11,310 nt of DNA from an uncultured Porphyromonadaceae bacterium (lineage in GTDB: Bacteria; Bacteroidota; Bacteroidia; Bacteroidales; Muribaculaceae), in assembly GCA_946183895.1 (NCBI GenBank), contig CAMHDX010000009.1:1-11310 (forward strand), in the 5' to 3' direction. The notes under the pieces are model-generated. The model saw nothing but the letters and a program-made list of their open reading frames with translations. It was not told the origin of the DNA and searched no databases. Positions 1-8,174 of the stretch are shown here, piece by piece. The translations under genes were made by a program, and so were the position numbers. Numbering within the stretch: position 1 is the first letter of the stretch; each line of letters begins with the position of its first letter.

Positions 1-52
1 CAATTGACTCTTAATCAATGGGTCGTGGGTTCGAGTCCCACCGGGGTCACCA
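1..52 (+). tRNA. tRNA-Lys (anticodon CTT), 5' end cut by window edge
   Basis: Only the 3' half is present. The anticodon stem is 3-7 paired with 15-19, and the seven-base loop 8-14 (CTCTTAA) carries CTT at 10-12, which reads the lysine codon AAG. The T arm is a perfect 5-bp stem, 25-29 with 37-41, around the canonical loop TTCGAGT. The 3' acceptor strand is 42-48, the discriminator A is 49, and CCA at 50-52 is encoded in the DNA. The D arm and the 5' acceptor strand lie outside the window, so acceptor pairing cannot be checked. Confidence 0.93.
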
Positions 53-84
53 AAAAGAAGGAGGAGATTTCCTCCTTCTTTTTT
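52..84 (+). terminator. Rho-independent terminator of the tRNA gene
   Basis: A perfect 13-bp hairpin has arms 52-64 and 71-83 with loop AGATTT, and its 3' arm ends in a run of six T (79-84). The 5' arm starts at the last base of the tRNA CCA, so the transcript ends almost directly after the mature tRNA. This is the only terminator here with a classic T tract on the plus strand. Confidence 0.85.
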
Positions 85-97
85 GCGTGTATTTCCC

Positions 98-152
98 ACT
101 TCGCTCGGCTTGCACTACCGTTCGCCACAGGCGCAAGGTAGGCCGCGCCTCG
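98..152 (+). repeat. 55-bp intergenic repeat, copy 1
   Basis: This stretch matches 181-235 at 54 of 55 positions (C at 115 against G at 198). Its core, 116-140, is a quasi-palindrome: TACCGTTCG faces CGCAAGGTA across a 7-nt centre, with 9 of 11 symmetric positions pairing. Read on either strand the core starts TACC followed by a degenerate TTTG-like box. No convincing protein is encoded. It could be a dispersed intergenic repeat or a decayed pair of promoter-like boxes. Confidence 0.85.
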
Positions 153-158
153 AAAATA

Positions 159-178
159 AAAATAAACAAGTTTATTTT
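159..178. repeat. AT-rich inverted repeat between the two 55-bp copies
   Basis: Arms 159-167 and 170-178 are perfect reverse complements around a 2-nt centre, which leaves about 8 bp if folded with a 4-nt loop. It fills most of the 28-nt spacer (153-180) between the two 55-bp repeats. The composition is almost pure A/T, in sharp contrast with the GC-rich repeats on both sides. No function is evident beyond possible hairpin formation. Confidence 0.6.
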
Positions 179-180
179 GT

Positions 181-235
181 ACTTCGCTCGGCTTGCAGTA
201 CCGTTCGCCACAGGCGCAAGGTAGGCCGCGCCTCG
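181..235 (+). repeat. 55-bp intergenic repeat, copy 2
   Basis: Second copy of the unit at 98-152, with one substitution. The start-to-start distance is 83 bp. The quasi-palindromic core is at 199-223. The near-identity of the copies suggests recent duplication or homogenisation. A third, partial copy (294-311, identical to 102-119 over 18 bp) follows in the same orientation. Confidence 0.85.
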
Positions 236-294
236 GCAATGGCAAGCAAAAGGGTATCAAAAAAACTTTTTTGTTTGCCTTTTCTTGCCATTGC
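236..294. repeat. Long imperfect inverted repeat upstream of manA
   Basis: The outer arms 236-246 and 284-294 are an 11-bp perfect match. Allowing one bulged base (247), 248-253 pairs with 278-283, giving 17 bp in all. An inner A-run and T-run (258-273) can pair further. The 3' arm contains the TTG at 285-287 that I assign to the manA promoter, and the element abuts both the second 55-bp repeat and the partial third copy. It could be a small non-autonomous element or a regulatory hairpin. Confidence 0.6.
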
Positions 295-315
295 GCTCGG
301 CTTGCACTACCTTTG
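285..315 (+). promoter_or_regulatory. Bacteroidota-type promoter for manA
   Basis: TACCTTTG at 308-315 fits the Bacteroidota -7 consensus TAnnTTTG exactly, and TTG at 285-287 lies 20 nt upstream, the usual spacing for the -33 element. The box sits at the end of the partial third repeat. The corresponding positions of the two full repeats read TACCGTTC and do not fit the consensus. Transcription would start close to the manA ATG at 324, so the leader would be very short or absent. Confidence 0.6.
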
Positions 316-323
316 CACTCGCA

Positions 324-1295
324 ATGACACACAAGTTGCAACCATATCGCTTTGTACCCCAATTCAAGCATGTGATTTGGGGTGGAACTCGCATCGGCAC
401 ATTCAAGGGTGTCGACCTGGGAGGGCACACCCATGTGGGCGAGAGTTGGGAGCTGAGCGGCCTGCCCGGTCGCGAGAGTGTGGTTGCCGATGGCGCTGAG
501 GCCGGAATGCCGCTACCACAGCTGATTGCGCGGCACGGCGCGGCGCTGGTGGGCACACGCGTGTTCGCCAAGCATGGCACCCGATTTCCGCTAATCTTCA
601 AGTTGCTTGACGCCACTCGCGACCTGAGCGTGCAGGTGCATCCGGGCGACGCGATGGCGCGGCGGTTGCATGACTGCGCCGGCAAGAGCGAGATGTGGTA
701 CGTCATTGACGCTGAGCCCGGTGCGCGCATCGGCGCCGGCCTCAACGCCGCCTATAGCGCGGCGGAGATAGCCGGCATGGTGTCGCAGCACAGGGTGATG
801 GAAGCCATGGCGATGTTTGACGCGCATGTGGGCGACGTGTTTGACCTGCCGGCAGGCAGCATCCACATGCTGGGTGCAGGCAATCTGGTTGCCGAGGTGC
901 AACAAGCCAGCGACATCACCTACCGCATTTGGGACTACGACCGCGTGGACGCCGATGGTGCCAAGCGCGAGTTGCACATTGAGCGCGCCCTCGAGGCGAT
1001 TGACCGCAATATGGTTCACCGCAAGGTCAGCGTTGAGCCACACCATGAGGGCGAGACCCCGCTGGTCGAGCGCGCGGAGTTCACTGTGAGGCTATGCGAC
1101 ATTGACGGCACGGCAATGCCCCACAAGGCCGACGACGAATGCCATGTGCTGATGTGTCTCGCCGGCGAGGCGGCTCTCAGACTTGACGACGGAGAGCCCA
1201 CCATGGTGCGCCGCGGCGAGACCATCCTCATTCCCGCCGCATGCCGCGCCATCAGCATGAGCGGCAAGGCGCAACTGCTCAACGTCACAGTGTGA
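324..1295 (+). CDS. manA: Mannose-6-phosphate isomerase, class I (ManA)
   Basis: Interconverts mannose 6-phosphate and fructose 6-phosphate in the cytoplasm, linking mannose use to glycolysis and to GDP-mannose supply. The 323-aa protein has the zinc-ligand pattern of cupin-type type I isomerases: Q104 and H106 in SVQVHP, E123 in KSEMWYV, and H181 in the GSIHMLG motif. The probable catalytic R201 is in the DITYRIWDY motif. The length matches the short bacterial form. I chose ATG 324 over the in-frame ATG at 285 because similarity to the family begins at the later start (QPYRF, then KHVIWGG) and the earlier one lies inside the promoter and inverted repeat. tyrS follows after 39 nt without a visible promoter or terminator, so the two are probably co-transcribed. 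Confidence 0.92.
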   Translation: MTHKLQPYRFVPQFKHVIWGGTRIGTFKGVDLGGHTHVGESWELSGLPGRESVVADGAEAGMPLPQLIARHGAALVGTRVFAKHGTRFPLIFKLLDATRDLSVQVHPGDAMARRLHDCAGKSEMWYVIDAEPGARIGAGLNAAYSAAEIAGMVSQHRVMEAMAMFDAHVGDVFDLPAGSIHMLGAGNLVAEVQQASDITYRIWDYDRVDADGAKRELHIERALEAIDRNMVHRKVSVEPHHEGETPLVERAEFTVRLCDIDGTAMPHKADDECHVLMCLAGEAALRLDDGEPTMVRRGETILIPAACRAISMSGKAQLLNVTV

Positions 1296-1334
1296 TAACA
1301 CAAGATAAACACAATACAATAGATATATAGATCA

Positions 1335-2627
1335 ATGAATTTTGTAGAAGAATTGAAATGGCGCGGCATGATCAACAACATCATGCCCGGCACCGAAGAG
1401 CAACTCAACAAAGAGATGACATCGGCGTACGTCGGCATTGACCCGACCGCCGACTCGCTGCACATAGGCCACCTGGTGAGCATCATGATGCTCAAGCACC
1501 TGCAGCGTGCGGGTCATCGCCCCATCGCCCTGGTGGGCGGCGCTACCGGCATGATTGGCGACCCGTCGATGAAGAGCCAGGAGCGCGTGCTCATTGACGA
1601 GGCGACCCTGCGCCACAACCAGGAGTGCATCCGCAAGCAGCTGGCACGTTTCCTCGACTTTGACAGCGACGCGCCCAACCACGCCATCCTTGTCAACAAC
1701 TACGACTGGATGAAGGAATTCTCATTCCTGGGCTTTATTCGCGACATCGGCAAGCACATCACCGTCAACTACATGATGGCGAAGGACTCGGTCAAGAAGC
1801 GCCTTGCCGTCGGCGCCGACCACGGCATGTCGTTCACCGAGTTCTCCTACCAGTTGCTGCAGGGCTACGACTTCCTGTACCTGTACGAGCACGAGGGCTG
1901 CCGCCTGCAGATGGGCGGTAGCGACCAGTGGGGCAACATCACCACCGGCACCGAGCTGATTCGCCGCATCAACGGCGGCGAGGCATACGCCATCACCTGC
2001 CCGCTCATCACCAAGGCCGACGGCACCAAGTTCGGCAAGACCGAGGGCGGCAACGTGTGGCTAGACCCCGAGCGTACCAGCCCCTACAAGTTCTACCAGT
2101 TCTGGCTCAACGTGAGCGACGAGGATGCCGCGCGCTACATCAAGATCTTCACCGACCTGAGCCGCGAGGAGATTGCCGAGCTGGAGGCGCAACAGGCCGC
2201 CGACCCGGGCGCTCGCCCGCTGCAACGCCGTCTCGCCCGCGAGATCACCACCATGGTGCACAGTGCCGAGGACTGCGACATGGCGATTGAGGCGTCACAA
2301 ATCCTCTTCAGCAAGCAAGCTGCCGAGACCCTGCACCGCATCGACGAGCGCACACTGCTGCAGGTGTTTGATGGTGTGCCGATGTTTGAGGTGGACCGCG
2401 CCGCGCTCGAGCAGGGCATTCCCGCCATCGAGCTGCTCACCACGTGGTGTGACCTGTTCCCCAGCAAGGGCGAGATGCGCAAGATGACCCAGGGCGGCGG
2501 TGTGAGCATCAACAAGGAGAAGATTACCGACCCCAACATGCTGATTACCACTGCCAACCTGCTGGGCGACAAATACATCCTGGCGCAAAAGGGCAAGAAG
2601 AACTACTGCCTGCTGCGCGCCAAGTGA
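1335..2627 (+). CDS. tyrS: Tyrosine--tRNA ligase
   Basis: Charges tRNA-Tyr with tyrosine using ATP, in the cytoplasm. The 430-aa protein is a full-length class I synthetase of the bacterial TyrRS type. It shows the HIGH motif at residues 43-46 (SLHIGH), the tyrosine-pocket segment SDQWGN at 196-201, and KFGKT at 232-236 as its version of KMSKS. The C-terminal part, from about residue 360 ([17 protein letters not shown]), looks like the S4-type RNA-binding domain. No TAnnTTTG box is visible in the 39-nt gap after manA, so transcription from the manA promoter is likely. A strong hairpin follows the stop codon after about 30 nt. This is an ordinary housekeeping gene with no unusual residue seen. 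Confidence 0.97.
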   Translation: MNFVEELKWRGMINNIMPGTEEQLNKEMTSAYVGIDPTADSLHIGHLVSIMMLKHLQRAGHRPIALVGGATGMIGDPSMKSQERVLIDEATLRHNQECIRKQLARFLDFDSDAPNHAILVNNYDWMKEFSFLGFIRDIGKHITVNYMMAKDSVKKRLAVGADHGMSFTEFSYQLLQGYDFLYLYEHEGCRLQMGGSDQWGNITTGTELIRRINGGEAYAITCPLITKADGTKFGKTEGGNVWLDPERTSPYKFYQFWLNVSDEDAARYIKIFTDLSREEIAELEAQQAADPGARPLQRRLAREITTMVHSAEDCDMAIEASQILFSKQAAETLHRIDERTLLQVFDGVPMFEVDRAALEQGIPAIELLTTWCDLFPSKGEMRKMTQGGGVSINKEKITDPNMLITTANLLGDKYILAQKGKKNYCLLRAK

Positions 2628-2659
2628 ATAGAGACAACATCTTATCGTTAAAATTAAAT

Positions 2660-2696
2660 TTACACCCCGCCGAGCAATAGGCTCGGCGGGGTGTAA
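2660..2696. terminator. Strong hairpin terminator between convergent genes
   Basis: A perfect 16-bp, very GC-rich hairpin has arms 2660-2675 and 2681-2696 with loop AATAG. It lies between the stop of tyrS (2627) and the stop of the GH97 gene (2750) on the opposite strand. The minus-strand exit is T-rich (complement of 2644-2659, mostly A/T). The plus-strand exit (ATATTG) is only weakly so. It probably terminates both transcripts, and best the minus-strand one. Confidence 0.8.
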
Positions 2697-2749
2697 TATT
2701 GTAGTAACGGTCATCGCCTTAGGTAGCGGTGCCGCAACGATCGCGGGGG

Positions 2750-4930
<2,181 letters not shown>

Positions 4931-4946
4931 TTACAAGTTTTGGTCA

Positions 4947-4977
4947 CAAATGTAGTAAAAATATCGTGATGCGACAA
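4947..4977 (-). promoter_or_regulatory. Internal Bacteroidota promoter for the GH97 gene
   Basis: On the minus strand, TACATTTG (4954-4947) fits TAnnTTTG exactly. TTG (4977-4975) lies 20 nt upstream, the same spacing as in the manA promoter. The start codon is 34 nt beyond the box, leaving a leader of roughly 25-30 nt. The other gaps of the locus (6416-6576, 8119-8174, 9912-9935) contain no TAnnTTTG box on this strand, so only the GH97 gene seems to have a separate promoter. Confidence 0.6.
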
Positions 4978-4993
4978 GCACTTTTTATCACTA

Positions 4994-6415
4994 TCACTTG
5001 CTCAAGCGCACAATCTTGCAGCCGTGAGCCGGAATGACGTCAGACACAGCGGTCGTCGCACCCTCGTCGGCATGCTGCCACAGGTCGCGCACCTTCCACT
5101 GTCCGGTCAGCCCCAGGCGCGAGAGGTCCACGCTCAGCGTCGCCGCCGCGTCGCCGCGGTTGAACAGGCCCACGATGTAGTCGCCATTGGACATGGCGCC
5201 GTACCATATCTGGTTGTCGGCATTGCTCAGGTTGTCACTGAGCGGTTGTCCCACAAAGCCGTCGGTGCGCAGGGCAAGCAACTCACTGTTAGTGTAGAAC
5301 GACAGGTTGGAGCCGATGGTCGATGGCTGGTCGGCCACGGCAACCGGACCGCCGGCGAGCAGCTGCAGCGAGACCACCGAGCGGCGCTCGTCATCGTTGT
5401 CAAACTTGTTCAGGCGCAGGAAGTCGCCGTCCAGAATCACCTTGTTGCGACCGGTGATGTGCGACCAGTAGGTGAATCCGTCAAACTGGTTCATGCAGTT
5501 GGGCCACGACGCGTAGCTCTTGCCCTTGTCGGCAGCCGAGGCGTGCCACCAACCGCCGGTGCCGGTGTCGGCAACGATGCGGGTCATGTTGCCGTAACGT
5601 GCCTCCAGCTCGCCGTCGTTGAACATGTGAGGCATCACCAGCGAGGTGAAGATGCCGTACTTCTTGGCACTCTGGGCGATGTAAGCCAGCGCGCGGGCGT
5701 ATGCCTCGCGACCGTAGCCGCGGCCCACCGTGCCCATGGCGCGGTCATTGCCGTCCTCGTACCACGACAGAAAGTCCATGCGGATAAACTCCACGCCCAA
5801 CTCCTTGTAATGCTTGAAGAAGTTGTCGATGTACTCCTGAGCACCCGGCTGCTCGCTCACCACCCAGGTGAACCACTGGTCGGTGGCGGTGGGGTTGGCG
5901 ACAGTGGTCGAGCCGTTGTACACCAGCCCGCCGAAGGTGTAGTTAGTGCCCTCAATGACAGTGGTCAACGGACCGTGAATCCACAGCGGATTGTCATACA
6001 CGCCCAGCTTGAGGCCCTTCGACTTGCACTTTGCCACCAGGTCGGCAAGCGACACCGAGCCGTAGTGGGTCATGTAGCCCGACGCATCCTGAGCACGCAT
6101 GGGAATGAAACCGTCGGTGCACACCATGTCGTAGCCACTGGGCTTGAGGTTGGTGGCGACCCAGTCAATGATGTTGTCCCACTGCTCCGAGGTCAGGTCC
6201 ATGTTCTCGCTGCTCACGCCGTTGCGCTCGAGCTCGTAGCAGTACTCATACACGCTCCAGTACAGCGGAGCCTTCACGCCATCGTGTATGCCCTCAACAA
6301 CGGGCAGGTCGGGCAGGACATACTTGGGCGGATACTTCATGTTCACGTCGTCCTTGCATGCGCTCAGGGACACTGCCGACAAGAGCGCGACCAAGCACAA
6401 TATTATGTTTTTCAT
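4994..6415 (-). CDS. GH27-like (clan GH-D) glycoside hydrolase, surface lipoprotein
   Basis: Likely retaining alpha-glycosidase acting at the cell surface. The 473-aa protein begins with a lipoprotein signal (LSAC, Cys20) followed by KDD, which fits the Bacteroidota K-(D/E)2 surface-export signal. A (beta/alpha)8 domain spans about 45-370. The candidate nucleophile is D214 in VEFIRMDFLSW and the candidate acid/base is D283 in RIVADTGTGGWW. The C-terminal beta domain (about 400-473) ends with VRDLWQHAD and IPAHG, typical of GH27 alpha-galactosidases. GH27 also contains isomalto-dextranase, and the alpha-glucan context favours that activity, but this is inference. I chose ATG 6415 because the signal peptide starts there; the 65 codons upstream in frame are GC-rich non-coding DNA. 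It lies between the SusE/F-like and GH97 genes. Confidence 0.75.
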   Translation of the reverse strand: MKNIILCLVALLSAVSLSACKDDVNMKYPPKYVLPDLPVVEGIHDGVKAPLYWSVYEYCYELERNGVSSENMDLTSEQWDNIIDWVATNLKPSGYDMVCTDGFIPMRAQDASGYMTHYGSVSLADLVAKCKSKGLKLGVYDNPLWIHGPLTTVIEGTNYTFGGLVYNGSTTVANPTATDQWFTWVVSEQPGAQEYIDNFFKHYKELGVEFIRMDFLSWYEDGNDRAMGTVGRGYGREAYARALAYIAQSAKKYGIFTSLVMPHMFNDGELEARYGNMTRIVADTGTGGWWHASAADKGKSYASWPNCMNQFDGFTYWSHITGRNKVILDGDFLRLNKFDNDDERRSVVSLQLLAGGPVAVADQPSTIGSNLSFYTNSELLALRTDGFVGQPLSDNLSNADNQIWYGAMSNGDYIVGLFNRGDAAATLSVDLSRLGLTGQWKVRDLWQHADEGATTAVSDVIPAHGCKIVRLSK

Positions 6416-6441
6416 CTTGTTATGATTGAGTTTGATTAATC

Positions 6442-6456
6442 GCGAGCGTTGCTCGC
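6442..6456 (-). other. Small hairpin in the leader of the GH27-like gene
   Basis: A perfect 6-bp GC-rich stem (6442-6447 with 6451-6456) encloses a 3-nt loop, 27 nt upstream of the start codon in the transcribed strand. The motif AATCGCGAG next to it recurs at 6552-6560. It could affect translation or RNA stability of the downstream part of the operon. Confidence 0.4.
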
Positions 6457-6502
6457 AGGTTTGAGGTTGATTTCGCTTGAAAGCATTATTCGCCTTGCCG
6501 CC

Positions 6503-6558
6503 CGCGATTGGGCAGAGAGGGGGGTGAGCCATCGCCCACCGGACCTCACCCAATCGCG
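6503..6558 (-). other. Intra-operon stem-loop after the SusE/F-like gene
   Basis: Arms 6503-6512 and 6549-6558 are a perfect 10-bp inverted repeat (CGCGATTGGG and its complement), starting 18 nt past the SusE/F stop. A competing inner pairing joins 6522-6527 with 6545-6550. The minus-strand exit is GC-rich without a T tract, so it is not a standard terminator. It may be a processing or stabilising structure that lowers expression of the enzyme genes relative to the binding proteins. The 161-nt gap 6416-6576 holds nothing else recognisable. Confidence 0.45.
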
Positions 6559-6576
6559 AGTGTCGGCGCGGTCGTG

Positions 6577-8118
6577 TCAATCGGGCAGCTTCTCTGCCGT
6601 GAGGGTCCACTGCTGCACGTCAAATGTGAGGCGATACTTGCCCGCCTGCTCCACGACCCACTTGTCGTCGGGGCCGGTGGTGTAGACCATGGCAGGGTTC
6701 GCCACGCCGCTGGCGTTAATCTTGCAGCCCGCCACTGTGGGGCGCACAAAGGGCACATCCCAGCTGCCGGTCGACGTGCACGCCTTGAGCTCGCCGGTGG
6801 TCAGCGTGCCCTCATAGCGGAACACATACTGCGACACGCGGGTCAACGCCGTGGGCGCGTCGATGCTCCAGCCGTTGGGCGTGGCGTCGCCCACGATGTA
6901 GAGCACCGTAGTCTCCAGCGCGGGCACCGCGGGCACGTCGCCCATGACCTCAGCCTTGATGGTCCAGTGCTCCAGGTCAACAGTGATGCGATAGTCGGCG
7001 GCGGTGACCACTTGCCACTTGTCGTCGGGACCGGTGGTGAACACAAACTCATCGCTCTCAACGCCATCGGCACTAATCTTGCAACCGGCGGTGGCGGGAC
7101 GGATGAACGGCACGTCCCAGCTACCCGTGGCGATACACATCTTCATCTCGCCCTGCACCAGTTCGCCCTCGTAGCGGTAGATGTACTTCGACAGGCGTGT
7201 CAGCGCGGTGGGAGCGTCAATGCTCCAGCCGTTGGGCGTGGCGTCACCGACCATGTAGACGCCCTCCGCCTCGATGGGAGTCTTGTCACCGGCAGGCGCC
7301 TCGCCCAGATACTCGGCGCTGATCTTCCAGTTCTCCAGGTCAAACACAACGCGGTAGGTGCCCGCCTGCTCCACCTTCCACTTGTTGTCGGGAGCGGTGG
7401 TGAACACAAAGTCGTCGGCGGCGACACCCTCCTGATTGATCACGCAGTCGGCGCTCGACGGACGCACAAACGCCACGTCCCAGTTGCCGGTCTCGAGGCA
7501 CGCCTTCATCTCGCCCTGCAGCAGCACGCCCTCGTAGGAGAAGATGTACTGCGACTCGCGGTTGAGCGCGGTGGGAGCATCGATGCTCCAGCCGTTGGGC
7601 GTGGCGTCGCCCACGATGTAGAGCACCTCGGTCACGATGGGCTCAATCGTCGGCTTGTCAAGCTCGCCCAGGTAGCTGGTCGACATGGTCCACTCGCGCA
7701 GGTTGAAGGTCAGCTGATACTTGCCTGCCTCGGCGATGCGCCACTTCTCGTCGGGATCGCCGGCATGCATGGCAAACTTGGCTGCCACGATGTTGGTCTT
7801 GTTAATCTCGGTGCCTGCCACCAGCGGGCGAATGAACGGGGCGTCCCAGCTGCCGGTGGTCAAGCACAGCTTGAGCTCGCCGGTGTAGAGCGGTCCCTCC
7901 CACTGGAAGATGAGCGGGTCCTCCTCGGTGGCGGTGAGCGGCGTGGGGTTGTCAATGCTCCAGCCGTTGGGCGTGGCATCGCCCACCATGTAGAGCGTCG
8001 TGGTCTTGATGGGCAGCTCGCCTTCAATGATCTTGAAGTCCTTCTCGCCCTTGCAACCGGTCAGCCCCAGCACGAGTGACATGCACGCAAGCATGCCAAT
8101 GATATATCTTGATTTCAT
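6577..8118 (-). CDS. SusE/SusF-like outer-membrane lipoprotein with four binding repeats
   Basis: Surface glycan-binding protein without catalytic residues. The 513-aa protein has a lipoprotein signal (GLTGC, Cys22) and a charged stretch after the Cys (KGEKD). Four tandem repeats of about 110 residues start near 40, 165, 286 and 405. Each contains (Y/V)GDATPNGWS (motif starts 45, 169, 290, 409), a GE(L/M)K strand, a (S/N)WD.(P/A)F(I/V)RP motif, a D(D/E/N)KW motif, and an aromatic strand ending in W before the next linker. This matches the starch-binding repeats of SusE/SusF, but it has four copies; as recalled, SusF has three and SusE two. Repeats 2-4 are very similar to each other and repeat 1 is the most diverged. 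It sits 56 nt after the SusD-like gene, as in sus loci. Ligand unknown; alpha-glucan inferred from context. Confidence 0.88.
   Translation of the reverse strand: MKSRYIIGMLACMSLVLGLTGCKGEKDFKIIEGELPIKTTTLYMVGDATPNGWSIDNPTPLTATEEDPLIFQWEGPLYTGELKLCLTTGSWDAPFIRPLVAGTEINKTNIVAAKFAMHAGDPDEKWRIAEAGKYQLTFNLREWTMSTSYLGELDKPTIEPIVTEVLYIVGDATPNGWSIDAPTALNRESQYIFSYEGVLLQGEMKACLETGNWDVAFVRPSSADCVINQEGVAADDFVFTTAPDNKWKVEQAGTYRVVFDLENWKISAEYLGEAPAGDKTPIEAEGVYMVGDATPNGWSIDAPTALTRLSKYIYRYEGELVQGEMKMCIATGSWDVPFIRPATAGCKISADGVESDEFVFTTGPDDKWQVVTAADYRITVDLEHWTIKAEVMGDVPAVPALETTVLYIVGDATPNGWSIDAPTALTRVSQYVFRYEGTLTTGELKACTSTGSWDVPFVRPTVAGCKINASGVANPAMVYTTGPDDKWVVEQAGKYRLTFDVQQWTLTAEKLPD
6580..8000 (-). repeat. 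Four tandem intragenic repeats of about 360 bp
   Basis: The 22-bp motif whose plus-strand form begins TGCTCCAGCC occurs at 6864, 7221, 7584 and 7956, nearly unchanged. The distances are 357, 363 and 372 bp, all multiples of three. Each marks one binding domain of the SusE/F-like protein. The nucleotide-level conservation, beyond what the protein needs, points to recent duplication or gene conversion. Confidence 0.85.
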
Positions 8119-8174
8119 AATCGATTGTTATTGATAGTGTTACAACTCATGTTAACGATTGGTCGTCATGCGCA

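Noticed and set aside
98..311. CRISPR array
   Set aside because: There are only two full repeats and one fragment, the spacers are themselves inverted repeats of unequal length, and no cas gene is visible.
15..434. Minus-strand ORF of 139 codons across the tRNA terminator and intergenic repeats
   Set aside because: It overlaps the tRNA, the terminator, the repeats and the start of manA. Its recurring peptide comes from translation of the 55-bp repeats.
2660..2696. Palindromic regulatory site or attachment site
   Set aside because: Its position between two convergent stop codons and its GC-rich stem with short loop are fully explained by a terminator.
5024..6439. Plus-strand ORF of 471 codons
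   Set aside because: Antisense shadow of the GH27-like gene, with the same biased Val/His/Arg composition and no domain.
6416..6610. N-terminal extension of the GH27-like protein from a start at 6610
   Set aside because: It would place 65 hydrophilic residues before an intact lipoprotein signal peptide and would overlap the end of the SusE/F-like gene.
6508..8079. Plus-strand ORF of 523 codons with internal repeats
   Set aside because: Antisense to the SusE/F-like gene; its repeats merely mirror the four domains on the other strand.
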